64,000 nucleotides of DNA from Bacteroidales bacterium MB20-C3-3 (GCA_035609245.1 CP141202.1:744001-808000); one strand, 5' to 3'; shown: positions 1 to 8,688, counted from the stretch's first letter. Numbers and translations: made by a program. The notes: a model not told the origin generated them from the letters alone.

Positions 1-1
1 A

Positions 2-1012
2 TTCCTCAGTGAGACACAAAAACTTTACAGAAGCGGAACCCTTCCAATTAATGTAGCAATGATTCAGGTATCATCACCTGACAAACACGGATTTGTATCA
101 CTTGGAACATCTGTAGACGCAACACTTGCTGCAATAGAATGTGCAGACTATGTTATTGCAGTTGTAAACAAGAATGTGCCAAGAGCCTGGGGCGATGCAA
201 TGATTCCTTTAAGCATGATCAACTTCTTTGTAGAGGATAACACTCCACTTGAGGAGGCTCACTTCTCCACACCGGATGAGATTGAGACAGCTATAGGAAA
301 GCACTGCGCAAACCTGATTGAAGACGGAGCCTGTCTGCAAATGGGTATCGGAGCAATCCCCAATGCAGTACTCGCACAACTCGGAAATCACAAAAATCTG
401 GGTATCCATACAGAGATGTTTGCAGACGGTGTCCTCCCTCTTGTAGAGAAAGGGGTAATTAATGGAGCAAACAAATCAATAGACAAAGGCAAAATGGTTG
501 CAACCTTCCTTATGGGATCACAGAAATGCTACGATTTTATTGATGATAATCCAATGGTACTTATGCAAGATGTTGCATACACAAATGACCCATTCATCAT
601 TGCCAAAAATGCAAAAGTTACAGCAATAAACTCTGCACTTCAAATTGACCTTACAGGTCAGGTTTGCGCAGACTCAATAGGAACAAAATTCTATTCAGGA
701 GTAGGTGGTCAGGTTGATTTTATTTATGGTGCCTCATTGTCACAAGGAGGAAAAGCGATGATTGCCATGCCTTCAGTTACAAACAAGGGACAAAGCAAAA
801 TCTCCCCAACTCTTACACTTGGTGGAGGCGTTGTTACTACAAGAAACCACATCCACTGGTTTGTTACGGAATATGGAGCTGTGAACCTTTATGGCAAATC
901 ACTTCAGGAGAGAGCAAGGCTGATTATATCAGTTGCCCATCCTGACCACCGCGAAGAGCTTGACAGAGCAGCATTCGAGAGATTCGGCCCTCACTTCCAC
1001 TTTATTGGATAG
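2..1012 (+). CDS. Acetyl-CoA hydrolase/CoA-transferase family protein (5' partial)
   Basis: C-terminal three quarters of a family I CoA-transferase of the acetyl-CoA hydrolase / 4-hydroxybutyrate (butyryl-CoA:acetate) CoA-transferase group, which moves CoA between acyl-CoA and acetate in cytosolic fermentation. The frame is open from base 2, before the first ATG at 59, so the gene starts outside the window. Visible motifs are HTEMFADG, whose Glu is the family's covalent catalytic residue, and GVGGQVDFIYGA, the CoA/oxyanion glycine loop; the family C-terminal region ending ERFGPHFHFIG is complete. The exact acyl substrate cannot be read from sequence. A 53-bp perfect palindrome follows and probably ends transcription. 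Confidence 0.88.
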   Translation, partial: FLSETQKLYRSGTLPINVAMIQVSSPDKHGFVSLGTSVDATLAAIECADYVIAVVNKNVPRAWGDAMIPLSMINFFVEDNTPLEEAHFSTPDEIETAIGKHCANLIEDGACLQMGIGAIPNAVLAQLGNHKNLGIHTEMFADGVLPLVEKGVINGANKSIDKGKMVATFLMGSQKCYDFIDDNPMVLMQDVAYTNDPFIIAKNAKVTAINSALQIDLTGQVCADSIGTKFYSGVGGQVDFIYGASLSQGGKAMIAMPSVTNKGQSKISPTLTLGGGVVTTRNHIHWFVTEYGAVNLYGKSLQERARLIISVAHPDHREELDRAAFERFGPHFHFIG

Positions 1013-1043
1013 TAATAACGGCTGTAACACACTGTTTATCTAC

Positions 1044-1096
1044 GCATATTAACATTTAACCCCGCGGATAATCCGCGGGGTTAAATGTTAATATGC
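1044..1096. repeat. Family C palindrome C1 (26-bp perfect arms), probable bidirectional terminator
   Basis: Arms 1044-1069 and 1071-1096 are perfect reverse complements around one base. The core CCCCGCGGAT/ATCCGCGGGG is the same as in C2-C5 near 54-58 kb; the outer part is AT-shifted (AACATTTAA instead of AACACTTAA). It lies between the convergent ends of the CoA-transferase and FKBP genes, so a terminator role is likely although there is no long T tract. Confidence 0.85.
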
Positions 1097-1114
1097 ATTA
1101 TATGGCTTTTAAGA

Positions 1115-2092
1115 TTAGTTTTTCTTCACAACATAGATCTCAAAGAAAAGCGGCTGGAATACCCCAAAATTCTTCTCCTGGGAACCATAACCATATTCAG
1201 ATGAGAAAAACGATACGGCCTTTTCACCGTACTTCATATTAAGAAATGTTTTTGCAACACCTTTAATCACAGAGTTACCACTACCATCATCAGAGGTGTT
1301 TTCCGGATCTGAAACTGTGTTATTAAGAGGAGTATATGTTTTGGAAGAGCTGTATATACCATACTTTCTTGCAGTATCCTCAATATTGGTATCAAATACA
1401 AAACCATTGAGAAGCTTACCTACATAATAATATTCAAGATTATCTCCAACCTTAACAGAATCTCCTTCAGTGGCTTTAATAATTTTAAAATAGTAATCCA
1501 ACTCTGTTGAATCAATTCCTCCGTAATATAGATTACTGAAAGATCTCAAAGAGTCACGCTGAAATTTCTCAATATTTTTAACTACCCTGAGAATTTTAAA
1601 ATCATAAATGGTTGGTGAAGTATGAGATTTATTGCTGCCGGTGTAACCATAATCAGATAACCAGGATGGAATAATCAAGCTGAAATCAGAGCCAACTCGT
1701 TTATTATCCATACCCTCCTCAACACCTCTTATAACAGTATTTGCTCCTGTCTGCATCAAATAGGGTCCGTAGTAATTTGCGGCCGAATATGAGCCGACTC
1801 TCTTTGCCACCTGTTCGTCAGTTGTTGTCAGGAAATTACCCTTAAGATCCCTTGTAGAATATGTTACATAAACATACGATGTATCCTCAATCAAAGTACC
1901 TGCCCCCTTTGCTCTTGTAATAGTGTACAATCCGGAAGCAGCTGGTTTCAAAGTATCACTGTGAACCACCTTGATATATGACTCAAGAACTCTTCTTTCA
2001 ACATCTTCTGCAGACTCCTCCTTCTCTACTGCGCAGGAAAAAGCGCCAAGGAGAAGGCTAAGCATTACTGAAATTCTAAAATATCTATTCAT
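1115..2092 (-). CDS. FKBP-type peptidyl-prolyl isomerase-like lipoprotein (two FKBP-like regions)
   Basis: 325 aa with an SPII signal: a hydrophobic stretch then LGAFSCAV, lipidated Cys near residue 20, so it should be anchored in the periplasm or outer membrane. Two FKBP-like segments are visible, about residues 80-170 (YVYVTYSTRDLKG ... GVEEGMDNKRVGSDFSLIIPS ... YDFKILRV) and about 215-322 (GDNLEYYYVGKLLNG.VFDTN ... GVAKTFLNMKYGEKAVSFFSSEYGYG). This resembles the gliding/secretion-associated GldI-type lipoproteins of Bacteroidota, but several aromatic active-site positions are not obvious, so foldase activity is inferred. It is separated from nrnA by 45 bp on the same strand. Confidence 0.75.
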   Translation of the reverse strand: MNRYFRISVMLSLLLGAFSCAVEKEESAEDVERRVLESYIKVVHSDTLKPAASGLYTITRAKGAGTLIEDTSYVYVTYSTRDLKGNFLTTTDEQVAKRVGSYSAANYYGPYLMQTGANTVIRGVEEGMDNKRVGSDFSLIIPSWLSDYGYTGSNKSHTSPTIYDFKILRVVKNIEKFQRDSLRSFSNLYYGGIDSTELDYYFKIIKATEGDSVKVGDNLEYYYVGKLLNGFVFDTNIEDTARKYGIYSSSKTYTPLNNTVSDPENTSDDGSGNSVIKGVAKTFLNMKYGEKAVSFFSSEYGYGSQEKNFGVFQPLFFEIYVVKKN

Positions 2093-2137
2093 TCTTCTAT
2101 TATGTTGTCTTTAATAAAGCCGACAAAGTTAAAAAAT

Positions 2138-3163
2138 TTAATCTGCCTCTAACTCCTTTCTTAGCGATTCTTCAAAATATTCGCCCACTTCACTGACAGG
2201 AATAAATAATCTCCCCCCGGCTGCCCTCTCGTGCCCCCCTCCGTTGAAATAATTTCTGGAGAACCGGTTCACAGAGAAATTATCTGATGACCTCAGAGAG
2301 ACCCTTATATGTTCATCTTTTTCAGTAAAGAGAGCGGAGATTGTTATACCATATATGTTTAGCGGCAAATTAACAAAACCCTCTGTATCTCCCTCTGCAA
2401 ACTGGAACTCATCTAGTTCATCCTTGGTAAGAACAATATATCCGGCACCATATTCAGGTAACAATTTCATCTTATTTAGCAGCGAATGGCCCATAAGTCT
2501 CATCCTCTCTTCAGAAAAACCGGCAAACACCTTCAGTTGCAAAGTCTCTTTATCAACTCCCCGCTGAAGCAGTTCATAAGACATCAGGAATGTTCCGGCA
2601 TCCACAGAATTAGAGAAATTGTTAGTATCAGTCATCATTCCCACATACAACGATTGTGCCGCAATCTCAGGTACTCTCTCAATGGATCCCTCCTCAATCT
2701 CTCTGATAAGCCAGAAAAGTAATTCACAAGTAGAAGATACCTCTGTGTTGGAAATTACAAAATCAAATGCCTCTTTCTCTGGAAGTGGATGATGATCCAC
2801 CAGAATCTTTTTTGCAGCAGATTCCCTTACCAGGGGCTCCAGATCATCAATTCTCTTAAGCTGATTAAAATCAAGAGCAATTATAAGATCAGCATTTATA
2901 ACGGTTCTCTCCGCAGCCTCTCTTCTCCAGGAGTGGATAATTACATCACCATCCCTATCAAGAAATTTTAGATTTTTTGGGTAGGGATTGGGAACAACTA
3001 TCCTGGAGTTGATACCCAAAGCGGCTAAATACCACTTGAGGGCAGTCACCGAGCCGAGAGCATCACCATCCGGATTTGTGTGAGTAAGTATGGCGATAGA
3101 TTTCGCATTTTTTACAGCATTATGGAAATACGCTGCAGAATTCCTTTTCAAATAGCCCTTCAT
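2138..3163 (-). CDS. nrnA: DHH-family phosphoesterase, NrnA-like oligoribonuclease/pAp phosphatase
   Basis: 341 aa, the usual NrnA length. The DHH domain shows the Mn2+-binding motifs in order: HTNPDGDALGS (about residue 30), LDFNQ, VDHHP and MTDTNNFSNS; the C-terminal DHHA1 domain carries GGGHERAAGG. NrnA enzymes degrade 2-5 nt RNAs and dephosphorylate pAp to AMP in the cytosol. A TATTTTTG -7 box reads leftward at 3181-3188, about 18 nt before the start. The divergent gene at 3271 shares this intergenic region. Confidence 0.9.
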   Translation of the reverse strand: MKGYLKRNSAAYFHNAVKNAKSIAILTHTNPDGDALGSVTALKWYLAALGINSRIVVPNPYPKNLKFLDRDGDVIIHSWRREAAERTVINADLIIALDFNQLKRIDDLEPLVRESAAKKILVDHHPLPEKEAFDFVISNTEVSSTCELLFWLIREIEEGSIERVPEIAAQSLYVGMMTDTNNFSNSVDAGTFLMSYELLQRGVDKETLQLKVFAGFSEERMRLMGHSLLNKMKLLPEYGAGYIVLTKDELDEFQFAEGDTEGFVNLPLNIYGITISALFTEKDEHIRVSLRSSDNFSVNRFSRNYFNGGGHERAAGGRLFIPVSEVGEYFEESLRKELEAD

Positions 3164-3196
3164 GGAAAAAATTGTTGGAACAAAAATAGAAAATAT

Positions 3197-3228
3197 ATTG
3201 TGGGGTCTGAATATTTATTTTAATTTTG
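3197..3228 (+). promoter_or_regulatory. Bacteroidota promoter for the 3271-5239 operon
   Basis: ATTG at 3197-3200, a 20-nt spacer, then TAATTTTG at 3221-3228 match the TTTG-N19-TANNTTTG promoter form, placing a start about 40 nt before the ATG at 3271. An opposed -7 box (CAAAAATA, 3181-3188) serves nrnA. Confidence 0.6.
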
Positions 3229-3270
3229 TGGGAACTTTGCGAGAAAATTAATACAAACAGATAACCACTA

Positions 3271-3876
3271 ATGAAAAAGGTCTTAACTATTGTTGTGCTG
3301 CCTATTATAGCTATCGTGATAGGCTATTTGATCTATACAAGCATCCAGGAGCCTGTGATTTTCGAAAAAGAGAGAAGATTCAGAGAGAAAATTGCCATTG
3401 AGAGGCTAAAAGACATTCGTACCCTCCAGGTAGCTTATAAATCAAAACATAACAAATTTACAAGCAACATTGACTCATTGATTGATTTTTACAACAATGG
3501 TCAAATTACAGTTATTAAGCAGGTAGGTTCTATGGATGACTCACTGGCAGTTGCTCAGAAGAGAGTATTCAGAGACAGTATCAGAATTGCCGTTCGTGAC
3601 ACACTACTTAAAAGAGAGGGCTTTATTGTCGACTCTATCAAGTACATTCCGTTCAGCGGCAAAAAAGAGATTGAAATGAAGGCCATTATTGGCAAAGTTT
3701 CAGGCGTAGATGTTCCTCTTTTTGAGGCAAATATTCCATTTGAAATACTTCTGAACGATCTTAACAGACAACTCCTTGTAAACCTTAAATCGGACCGCGA
3801 GCAGGTGGGGAAATATCCGGGCTTGAAGGTTGGTAGTATTGAAGCACCAAACAACAACGCAGGTAACTGGGAATAA
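3271..3876 (+). CDS. Conserved membrane-anchored protein of unknown function (next to DUF3822)
   Basis: 201 aa. One N-terminal transmembrane segment (residues about 4-23, rich in V/I/L) is followed by a charged region RRFREKIAIERLKDIRTLQVAYK that looks helical and resembles the pilin-like stretch after a membrane anchor, then a soluble domain. I do not recognise a named family. It is the first gene of a tight operon with the DUF3822 protein (2 nt gap) and rsmD, an arrangement I recall as common in Bacteroidales, so it is probably a real, conserved envelope protein. No catalytic motif is visible. Confidence 0.75.
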   Translation: MKKVLTIVVLPIIAIVIGYLIYTSIQEPVIFEKERRFREKIAIERLKDIRTLQVAYKSKHNKFTSNIDSLIDFYNNGQITVIKQVGSMDDSLAVAQKRVFRDSIRIAVRDTLLKREGFIVDSIKYIPFSGKKEIEMKAIIGKVSGVDVPLFEANIPFEILLNDLNRQLLVNLKSDREQVGKYPGLKVGSIEAPNNNAGNWE

Positions 3877-3878
3877 TA

Positions 3879-4688
3879 ATGCCTGTAATTGTCAATAAAC
3901 AGCTTGAGCTGGACAAGACAATTCAATACAGACTATCCATTCAAGCTGACTTGAATGGATTTTCTTTTTCAATTGTCAACGACGAGCATAAGAGATGTCA
4001 TTTTCTCTACCAGTCTGACTTTGCCTACATTGAGGACCCTGACACCTACAATGTGGCAATTTACAAGATGGTTAAATCTTTTCCGCTCCTCTCAAAGAAG
4101 TTTGCCTCAACAGATGTTATAATCAACACCCACAAATTCACATCAATTCCAATAAGCAATTTCAGGAATGAAGATGCCGGACTTATACTTGGACAGCTCC
4201 ATTTTCTGGAGGAGCTTGATGAGGTGGACACTATTATTGAAGAGAGTCAGGAGCTGGCCCTGCTGTTTGCTGTAAACAGCACGCTGCTCAACACAATTAA
4301 GAAAATCCAGCCGGAGTTTAAGGTTGTCCCATCTGTTTATCCTTTTATTAAAAACGCAAAATTTTTTCCTGATAATAACAAGCTGTTTGCCCAGTATCAC
4401 AAAGGTCATGTTCATATTGTAATTACAAGTGGCACTAAAATGATATTCTGTAACTCATTTCCTGCACTGCAATTCAATACTGCCCTCTATTTTATGATAC
4501 TTTCCCTTCAGCAATCAGGAATAAAGCAGGAGGAGGCATCTGTAATTTTGTCCGGAAACATAAGAGAGGAGGATGTAAACAGCCTTGTGAAATACTTCCC
4601 TAAAGTAAAATATTTCAGACATCCATCAATACTACTTGGCGGAGCCAATCTGGAGATGAAGTACGCATCAATGATGTTTCCGCTATGA
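3879..4688 (+). CDS. DUF3822 family protein
   Basis: 269 aa with features of DUF3822, a Bacteroidota family with an ASKHA (actin/sugar-kinase)-like fold: an N-terminal sheet region (YRLSIQADLNGFSFSIVND), FKVVPSVYPFIKNAKF in the middle and ILLGGANLEMKYASMMFPL at the end. Function is unknown; the constant neighbour rsmD is the main clue. It begins 2 nt after the previous gene and its stop overlaps the rsmD start by 4 nt (ATGA), so translation is probably coupled. Confidence 0.8.
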   Translation: MPVIVNKQLELDKTIQYRLSIQADLNGFSFSIVNDEHKRCHFLYQSDFAYIEDPDTYNVAIYKMVKSFPLLSKKFASTDVIINTHKFTSIPISNFRNEDAGLILGQLHFLEELDEVDTIIEESQELALLFAVNSTLLNTIKKIQPEFKVVPSVYPFIKNAKFFPDNNKLFAQYHKGHVHIVITSGTKMIFCNSFPALQFNTALYFMILSLQQSGIKQEEASVILSGNIREEDVNSLVKYFPKVKYFRHPSILLGGANLEMKYASMMFPL

Positions 4689-5239
4689 GAATAATAGCTG
4701 GAGATCTAAGGGGAACGCAGTTCATACCCCCAAAAGGATATAAGGCAAGACCCACAACAGACTTTGCAAAAGAGGGTCTTTTCAATATTCTTGTAAATCA
4801 GTATGACTTTGAAAATATCGCCGTTCTTGATCTTTTCTCCGGAACAGGCAGTATCTCATTTGAATTTTCATCAAGAGGGTGCAAAGACATTACTGCAGTA
4901 GATATGAATCCTCTCCACTACTCATTTATTAAAAATACAGCATCCAAGCTTGGATTGACAGGAATGCAGGTTCTCAGAAATAATGTTTTTGATTTCCTTA
5001 ATATCTGCAGAAAAGATTTTGATATAGTTTTTGCCGATCCCCCATATGATATATCGGGACTGGAGGGTATTCCAGATAAGATTCTCTCTTATCCTATATT
5101 TAAAGAGGGGGGAATCCTTATTTTTGAACATCCTGCCTCTTTTAACTTCAAGTCTAATGCTCGCTTTATCAAGGAGAAAAAATATGGTAATGTACACTTC
5201 TCATTTTTTTCTAATAAAATTGAGAATAAAACAGAGTAA
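4685..5239 (+). CDS. rsmD: 16S rRNA (guanine966-N2)-methyltransferase RsmD
   Basis: 184 aa, normal for the family. It opens with MRIIAGDLRGTQF and PTTDFAKEGLFNIL, the RsmD signature (RIIAG..RG, PT.D..KE.LFN.L), then SAM-binding motif I DLFSGTGSISFE and the N6/N2-adenine/guanine-type catalytic motif DPPYD. It methylates G966 of 16S rRNA in the assembled small subunit. The start overlaps the stop of the DUF3822 gene by 4 nt. tRNA-Asp follows after 57 nt with its own promoter. Confidence 0.93.
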   Translation: MRIIAGDLRGTQFIPPKGYKARPTTDFAKEGLFNILVNQYDFENIAVLDLFSGTGSISFEFSSRGCKDITAVDMNPLHYSFIKNTASKLGLTGMQVLRNNVFDFLNICRKDFDIVFADPPYDISGLEGIPDKILSYPIFKEGGILIFEHPASFNFKSNARFIKEKKYGNVHFSFFSNKIENKTE

Positions 5240-5243
5240 AAAT

Positions 5244-5274
5244 TTTGCAATTATTAAAAACATCCCTATATTTG
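5244..5274 (+). promoter_or_regulatory. Promoter of tRNA-Asp
   Basis: TTTG at 5244-5247, a 19-nt spacer, and TATATTTG at 5267-5274 are an exact match to the Bacteroidota promoter form, 22 nt upstream of the mature tRNA 5' end. Confidence 0.8.
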
Positions 5275-5296
5275 CAGTCCCAATTGAAACACAAAC

Positions 5297-5370
5297 GGTG
5301 TGGTAGTTCAGCTGGTTAGAATACCTGCCTGTCACGCAGGGGGTCGCGGGTTCGAGTCCCGTCCATACCG
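5297..5370 (+). tRNA. tRNA-Asp (GTC), integration target of the island
   Basis: 74 nt ending at discriminator G5370. Acceptor arms GGTGTGG (5297-5303) and CCATACC (5363-5369) pair with one G-T wobble; the anticodon loop CTGTCAC presents GTC; the T arm contains GGTTCGAGTCC. CCA is not encoded. The 3' end lies inside the 16-bp duplicated sequence that bounds the 10-kb island, so the tRNA is kept intact by the insertion. Confidence 0.95.
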
Positions 5371-5372
5371 CA
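5357..5372 (+). other. attL core (16 bp, overlaps tRNA-Asp 3' end)
   Basis: TCCCGTCCATACCGCA, identical to 15302-15317. It covers the 3' side of the T arm and the acceptor strand, so integration regenerates a functional tRNA. Confidence 0.88.
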
Positions 5373-5406
5373 GAGAGCCTACGACAAGAGGCGCCAAAAG
5401 AAAGAC

Positions 5407-5446
5407 AAGCCCTTCATATTCAGTGAATATGAGGGGCTTTTTTCGT
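5407..5446 (+). terminator. Island-borne terminator behind tRNA-Asp
   Basis: Arms AAGCCCTTCATATTC (5407-5421) and GAATATGAGGGGCTT (5425-5439) pair with one wobble around a 3-nt loop and are followed by a T run. It lies inside the element and replaces the tRNA's original terminator, now displaced to 15351. Confidence 0.85.
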
Positions 5447-5500
5447 TTATCATGTCTTAGTCTAAAGCCAAGAAAAAGACAAAAAACGACAAAGCATCTA

Positions 5501-5570
5501 ACCTAAACTGTACCCCCTTTCCGAAAAAACGCAAGGGGGTACAGTAATTCGAAGCGAAAGGGGTACAGTT
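5501..5570. repeat. CTGTACCCCC repeats, probable integrase arm sites (left end)
   Basis: Three copies of the CTGTACCCC(C) box occur within 70 bp: direct at 5508-5520, inverted at 5533-5544 and inverted at 5557-5570. The 18-bp form ACCTAAACTGTACCCCCT at 5501-5518 recurs exactly at 15225-15242 near the right end. Confidence 0.7.
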
Positions 5571-5668
5571 TGGTCAAAATTGGCAGGGAGTTGTCCTGAT
5601 TTGGCACAGTGCATAAAGTTCATTTTGAGATAGTTCACAGTAATTTTGTAACATTAAAAAATGAGTTT

Positions 5669-7108
5669 ATGAGAAGTACATTTCGCATTCTTTTCTATGT
5701 AAAGAAAGACAAAAAAAGAGCAGACGGCACTTATCCAATCATGTGTCGAATCACTATCGACGGAGAACCAAGTCGCTTCAACACTAAAGCAAATGTCAAT
5801 CCCGATATTTGGGATGCAAAAACCGGAATCGCTATCGGCAAATCAAACAAAGCTGTTGAAGTTAATGCCTTATTGAATACTATAAAAACAAGTATTCATA
5901 ACGTGTATCACGAATTACAGACAAAGGAAAACAACGTAAATGCCGAAAGAGTTAAGAATATCTTTTTAGGCACTGAAGTAAAACACCAAACTGTGCTCGA
6001 ACTTTTTCAACGACATAATGATGATGTAAAAAAATTAGTTGGTATAAGTAAATCTAAAGAAACATTTCAAAAGTATGAAGTTGCTCGCAAGCGTATGGCA
6101 GACTTCATTAAGGAGTATTATAATGTATCGGATATTTCTTTGAAAGAAGTAAATCACATGTTTCTCCATAACTTTGAGATTTACCTGATGACTTCCTGCA
6201 ATTGCAAGCAAAATACTACTGCTAAATTCCTACAACGTTTTCGTACAATTATTATCATGGCAAAAAATAACGGTTGGATACATATTGATCCATTTGCCAA
6301 TTTCAAGATACGATTTAAGAAAACCGATCGTGGCTATCTAACACAGCAGGAAATTGACATAATTATGCGAAAGAAATTTGCTACTGAACGTCTTGAACGA
6401 GTAAGAGATATATTTATTTTCAGTTGCTTCACCGGACTTGCTTATATTGATGTTAAGAATCTACGCCAGTCCAATATTCGCACTTCTTTTGACGACGGAT
6501 TGTGGATTATCGGCAAACGGGAAAAAACGGGAGTTAATTATAATGTTCCCTTACTTGATACTCCTAAGCAAATCATAGAAAAATATTCGGGTAAATTGCC
6601 AGATGAAAAGGTGCTTCCGGTTATGAGCAATCAAAAGATGAATGAATACTTGAAGGAAATCGGGACAGTCTGTGGAATTGATAAAAATTTAAGCTATCAT
6701 CTTGCAAGACATACATTTGCAACCCTTACGCTTACAAAAGGCGTATCTATTGAAAGTGTATCGAAGATGTTAGGGCATACGAATATTAAAACCACCCAGA
6801 TATATGCGAGAGTAACCGATGTTAAAGTTAGTACGGATATGGCTTCTTTTGCTGAAAAATTGGAAGATAAAAGAGTTAAGTCTAATTCCAAACTGGATAA
6901 ACTATTTGAGTGTCTTTCTTTAGGCGAAAAGATGGCTTTATTTAATCTGCCACAAACGTTATCGAATGATCCTGAAAGGGTGAAACGAATATCTGTAATG
7001 TGGCACAGCCTTTCAGAGGAAGAAAAATCTTCTCTTTGGTCAAATACATTTGAACAAGAAGAATCCCTTTCTTTCAAACCTATGATGAAACTAGCAGTTA
7101 ATCAATAA
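5669..7108 (+). CDS. Tyrosine recombinase/integrase of the island
   Basis: 479 aa from the ATG at 5669 (MRSTFRILFYVKKDKK, the common Bacteroidota integrase opening); an upstream in-frame ATG at 5609 would add 20 residues unlike the family. An N-terminal arm-binding region and a SAM-like core-binding domain (about 100-200) precede the catalytic domain. Catalytic residues by this start: H344-x2-R347 (HLARH), H370 (LGH) and Y379 (IYARV). The usual first arginine box reads CFTGLAYIDV, with no Arg after GL, as in the IntDOT-like Bacteroides group. It probably catalyses integration at tRNA-Asp. A 130-residue C-terminal extension follows the tyrosine. Confidence 0.92.
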   Translation: MRSTFRILFYVKKDKKRADGTYPIMCRITIDGEPSRFNTKANVNPDIWDAKTGIAIGKSNKAVEVNALLNTIKTSIHNVYHELQTKENNVNAERVKNIFLGTEVKHQTVLELFQRHNDDVKKLVGISKSKETFQKYEVARKRMADFIKEYYNVSDISLKEVNHMFLHNFEIYLMTSCNCKQNTTAKFLQRFRTIIIMAKNNGWIHIDPFANFKIRFKKTDRGYLTQQEIDIIMRKKFATERLERVRDIFIFSCFTGLAYIDVKNLRQSNIRTSFDDGLWIIGKREKTGVNYNVPLLDTPKQIIEKYSGKLPDEKVLPVMSNQKMNEYLKEIGTVCGIDKNLSYHLARHTFATLTLTKGVSIESVSKMLGHTNIKTTQIYARVTDVKVSTDMASFAEKLEDKRVKSNSKLDKLFECLSLGEKMALFNLPQTLSNDPERVKRISVMWHSLSEEEKSSLWSNTFEQEESLSFKPMMKLAVNQ

Positions 7109-7119
7109 AAGATATAATT

Positions 7120-7650
7120 ATGGAATTACAAATCATTCAAAATAAGATATACGATATCAGAGGTATGCGTGTCATGCTTGATTATGACCTTGCAAAGTTG
7201 TATGAAACCGAAACAAGGGCATTGAAACAAGCCGTTAAACGCAATATTCACAGGTTTCCGGAGCCTGACTTTATGTTTGAACTGACACGGGAAGAAAGCG
7301 ATGCAGCAATCAAATTAGGGGTGTCACAAAATGTGATACCCCCCGGATACAACGTCGGCTCTTCATTAATAATGGCGTTCCCGGAACTCGGAGTAGCCAT
7401 GCTTTCATCCGTATTGAAAAGTAAGAAAGCAATTCAAGTAAACATTTCTATAATGAGGGCTTTTGTTGCTTTACGCCAATATGCACTGGGATATGCCGAC
7501 ATAAATCGTAAATTGGAGGATTTTATGATAGAAACCAATATGCAGTTTAGCGATATTTACCAAGCGCTCACAGAACTGGCTTCCCAAAAGGAATTAGAGA
7601 ATAAACCCCGCAAACGTATAGGCTTTAATGTTAAACAAGATGAAGAATAA
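7120..7650 (+). CDS. ORF6N domain DNA-binding protein
   Basis: 176 aa. The first 90 residues match the ORF6N domain (IYDIRGMRVMLDYDLAKLYE, then TRALKQAVKRN..RFPEDFMFELT), a KilA-N-related module of phage and mobile-element proteins thought to bind DNA. The rest is helical and unassigned; near the end it reads KPRKRIGFNVKQ, like other ORF6N proteins. It starts 11 nt after the integrase and overlaps the next gene by 23 nt. Likely an accessory or regulatory gene of the island; no enzymatic motif. Confidence 0.85.
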   Translation: MELQIIQNKIYDIRGMRVMLDYDLAKLYETETRALKQAVKRNIHRFPEPDFMFELTREESDAAIKLGVSQNVIPPGYNVGSSLIMAFPELGVAMLSSVLKSKKAIQVNISIMRAFVALRQYALGYADINRKLEDFMIETNMQFSDIYQALTELASQKELENKPRKRIGFNVKQDEE

Positions 7651-8074
7651 GATTATGGAACGAGGATATATAAGAATAAAAGAAAATCGTGATAATCAGC
7701 TAACTGTTGAAGCGAAACTCGTAAATTGCACCCTTTGGATGACAAAGCATGAGATAGCTGACTTGCTAAACGTCTTTGTAAGCTCGGTCGGGAATAACCT
7801 TCAGGCTATATTCAAATCGGACATATTGCGGGAGGAAGACGTAACCCGGATACACAAATCCGAGAACAATGGTCGCCAGTGCGAAGTAACGGAATACAAT
7901 CTTGAAGCACTGATTTTTGTCAGTTATCGTATTGCGTCCTATGAAGCACGGGTTTTTCGGGAGTGGGTAATGAAAGCTCTGACCGAATATACCCGGACGA
8001 AACCCAAAAGAGAAGCAGAAGTATTGATTATATATAACTTATCATCAAAACTCCCTGCCATAATATTAAATTAA
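7628..8074 (+). CDS. RhuM-like/BRO-type N-terminal domain protein
   Basis: 148 aa. The part after residue about 28 resembles the start of virulence-protein RhuM and related phage regulators: VNCTLWMTKHEIADLLNVFVSSVGNNLQAIFKSDIL, with an HTH-like helix pair, then VTEYNLEALIFVSYRIASYEARVFREWV. Full-length RhuM proteins are about twice as long, so this is a short form or is cut at the C-terminus (the tail IIYNLSSKLPAIILN looks unrelated). Starts at 7628, 7640 and 7655 are all possible; 7640 or 7655 would reduce overlap with the ORF6N gene. Confidence 0.7.
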   Translation: MLNKMKNKIMERGYIRIKENRDNQLTVEAKLVNCTLWMTKHEIADLLNVFVSSVGNNLQAIFKSDILREEDVTRIHKSENNGRQCEVTEYNLEALIFVSYRIASYEARVFREWVMKALTEYTRTKPKREAEVLIIYNLSSKLPAIILN

Positions 8075-8099
8075 TTCAAACGTATAAATATATTCAAAG

Positions 8100-8627
8100 A
8101 TGAAAAATGTAGTTTATGTATTGGTCGCCCTGTTAATGGTTTCTTGCGGCTCAAACTCATCCGGTAAAAAGTATGGACAAACCATTACTGATTATTTGTT
8201 GAAAGGCAAATCGGCTACCGACTTCAATTTTAAGATTGAGGAACTGGCGGAACATGGAACGATAACCGTTGCCGATAGTATCGCCTATATTACCGAAGAG
8301 TACCGGAAAGACAACGACCTTTTTGTCAAGCGGCTTGAACTGGCTAAAGATATGAGCAAGGAACTGCTGTCGAAAGCAAAGAAACAAGCCGACATTGATG
8401 AATACACGGCTAATATCGCACGAATGGATACCCGTATTGATTCACTTAAAAATGCTTCTCCCGACAATCTGAATGGTTATGATAAGCGGAGTGCAAATGA
8501 CGTTCTTGCTGTACTCGTAAGATGTAAATATTCAGTAGAAGCGAAAGGACGTTCCGTCGCTGAAACATTTGATTTCTACTTATCTCCTGACGGTAGTAAA
8601 TGCTATGATAAAACAAAAGCGAAATAA
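8100..8627 (+). CDS. Small lipoprotein of the island
   Basis: 175 aa with a clear SPII signal, MKNVVYVLVALLMVSCGS, lipidated Cys at residue 16. The mature part is charged and probably helical (LAKDMSKELLSKAKKQADIDEY), with no family I recognise; such lipoproteins are common cargo in Bacteroides mobile elements. A hairpin terminator follows at 8652. Confidence 0.7.
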   Translation: MKNVVYVLVALLMVSCGSNSSGKKYGQTITDYLLKGKSATDFNFKIEELAEHGTITVADSIAYITEEYRKDNDLFVKRLELAKDMSKELLSKAKKQADIDEYTANIARMDTRIDSLKNASPDNLNGYDKRSANDVLAVLVRCKYSVEAKGRSVAETFDFYLSPDGSKCYDKTKAK

Positions 8628-8651
8628 AAAATATCTCATTAACTCAAAGCA

Positions 8652-8688
8652 AGCCTGTATCTCAAAAAAAGTGATACGGGCTTTTTTT
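8652..8688 (+). terminator. Rho-independent terminator
   Basis: Arms AGCCTGTATC (8652-8661) and GATACGGGCT (8673-8682) pair with one G-T wobble and are followed by seven T. Confidence 0.85.

Noticed and set aside
5300-5506. 68-aa open frame over tRNA-Asp
   Set aside because: It reads through the tRNA and the following terminator; composition is not protein-like.
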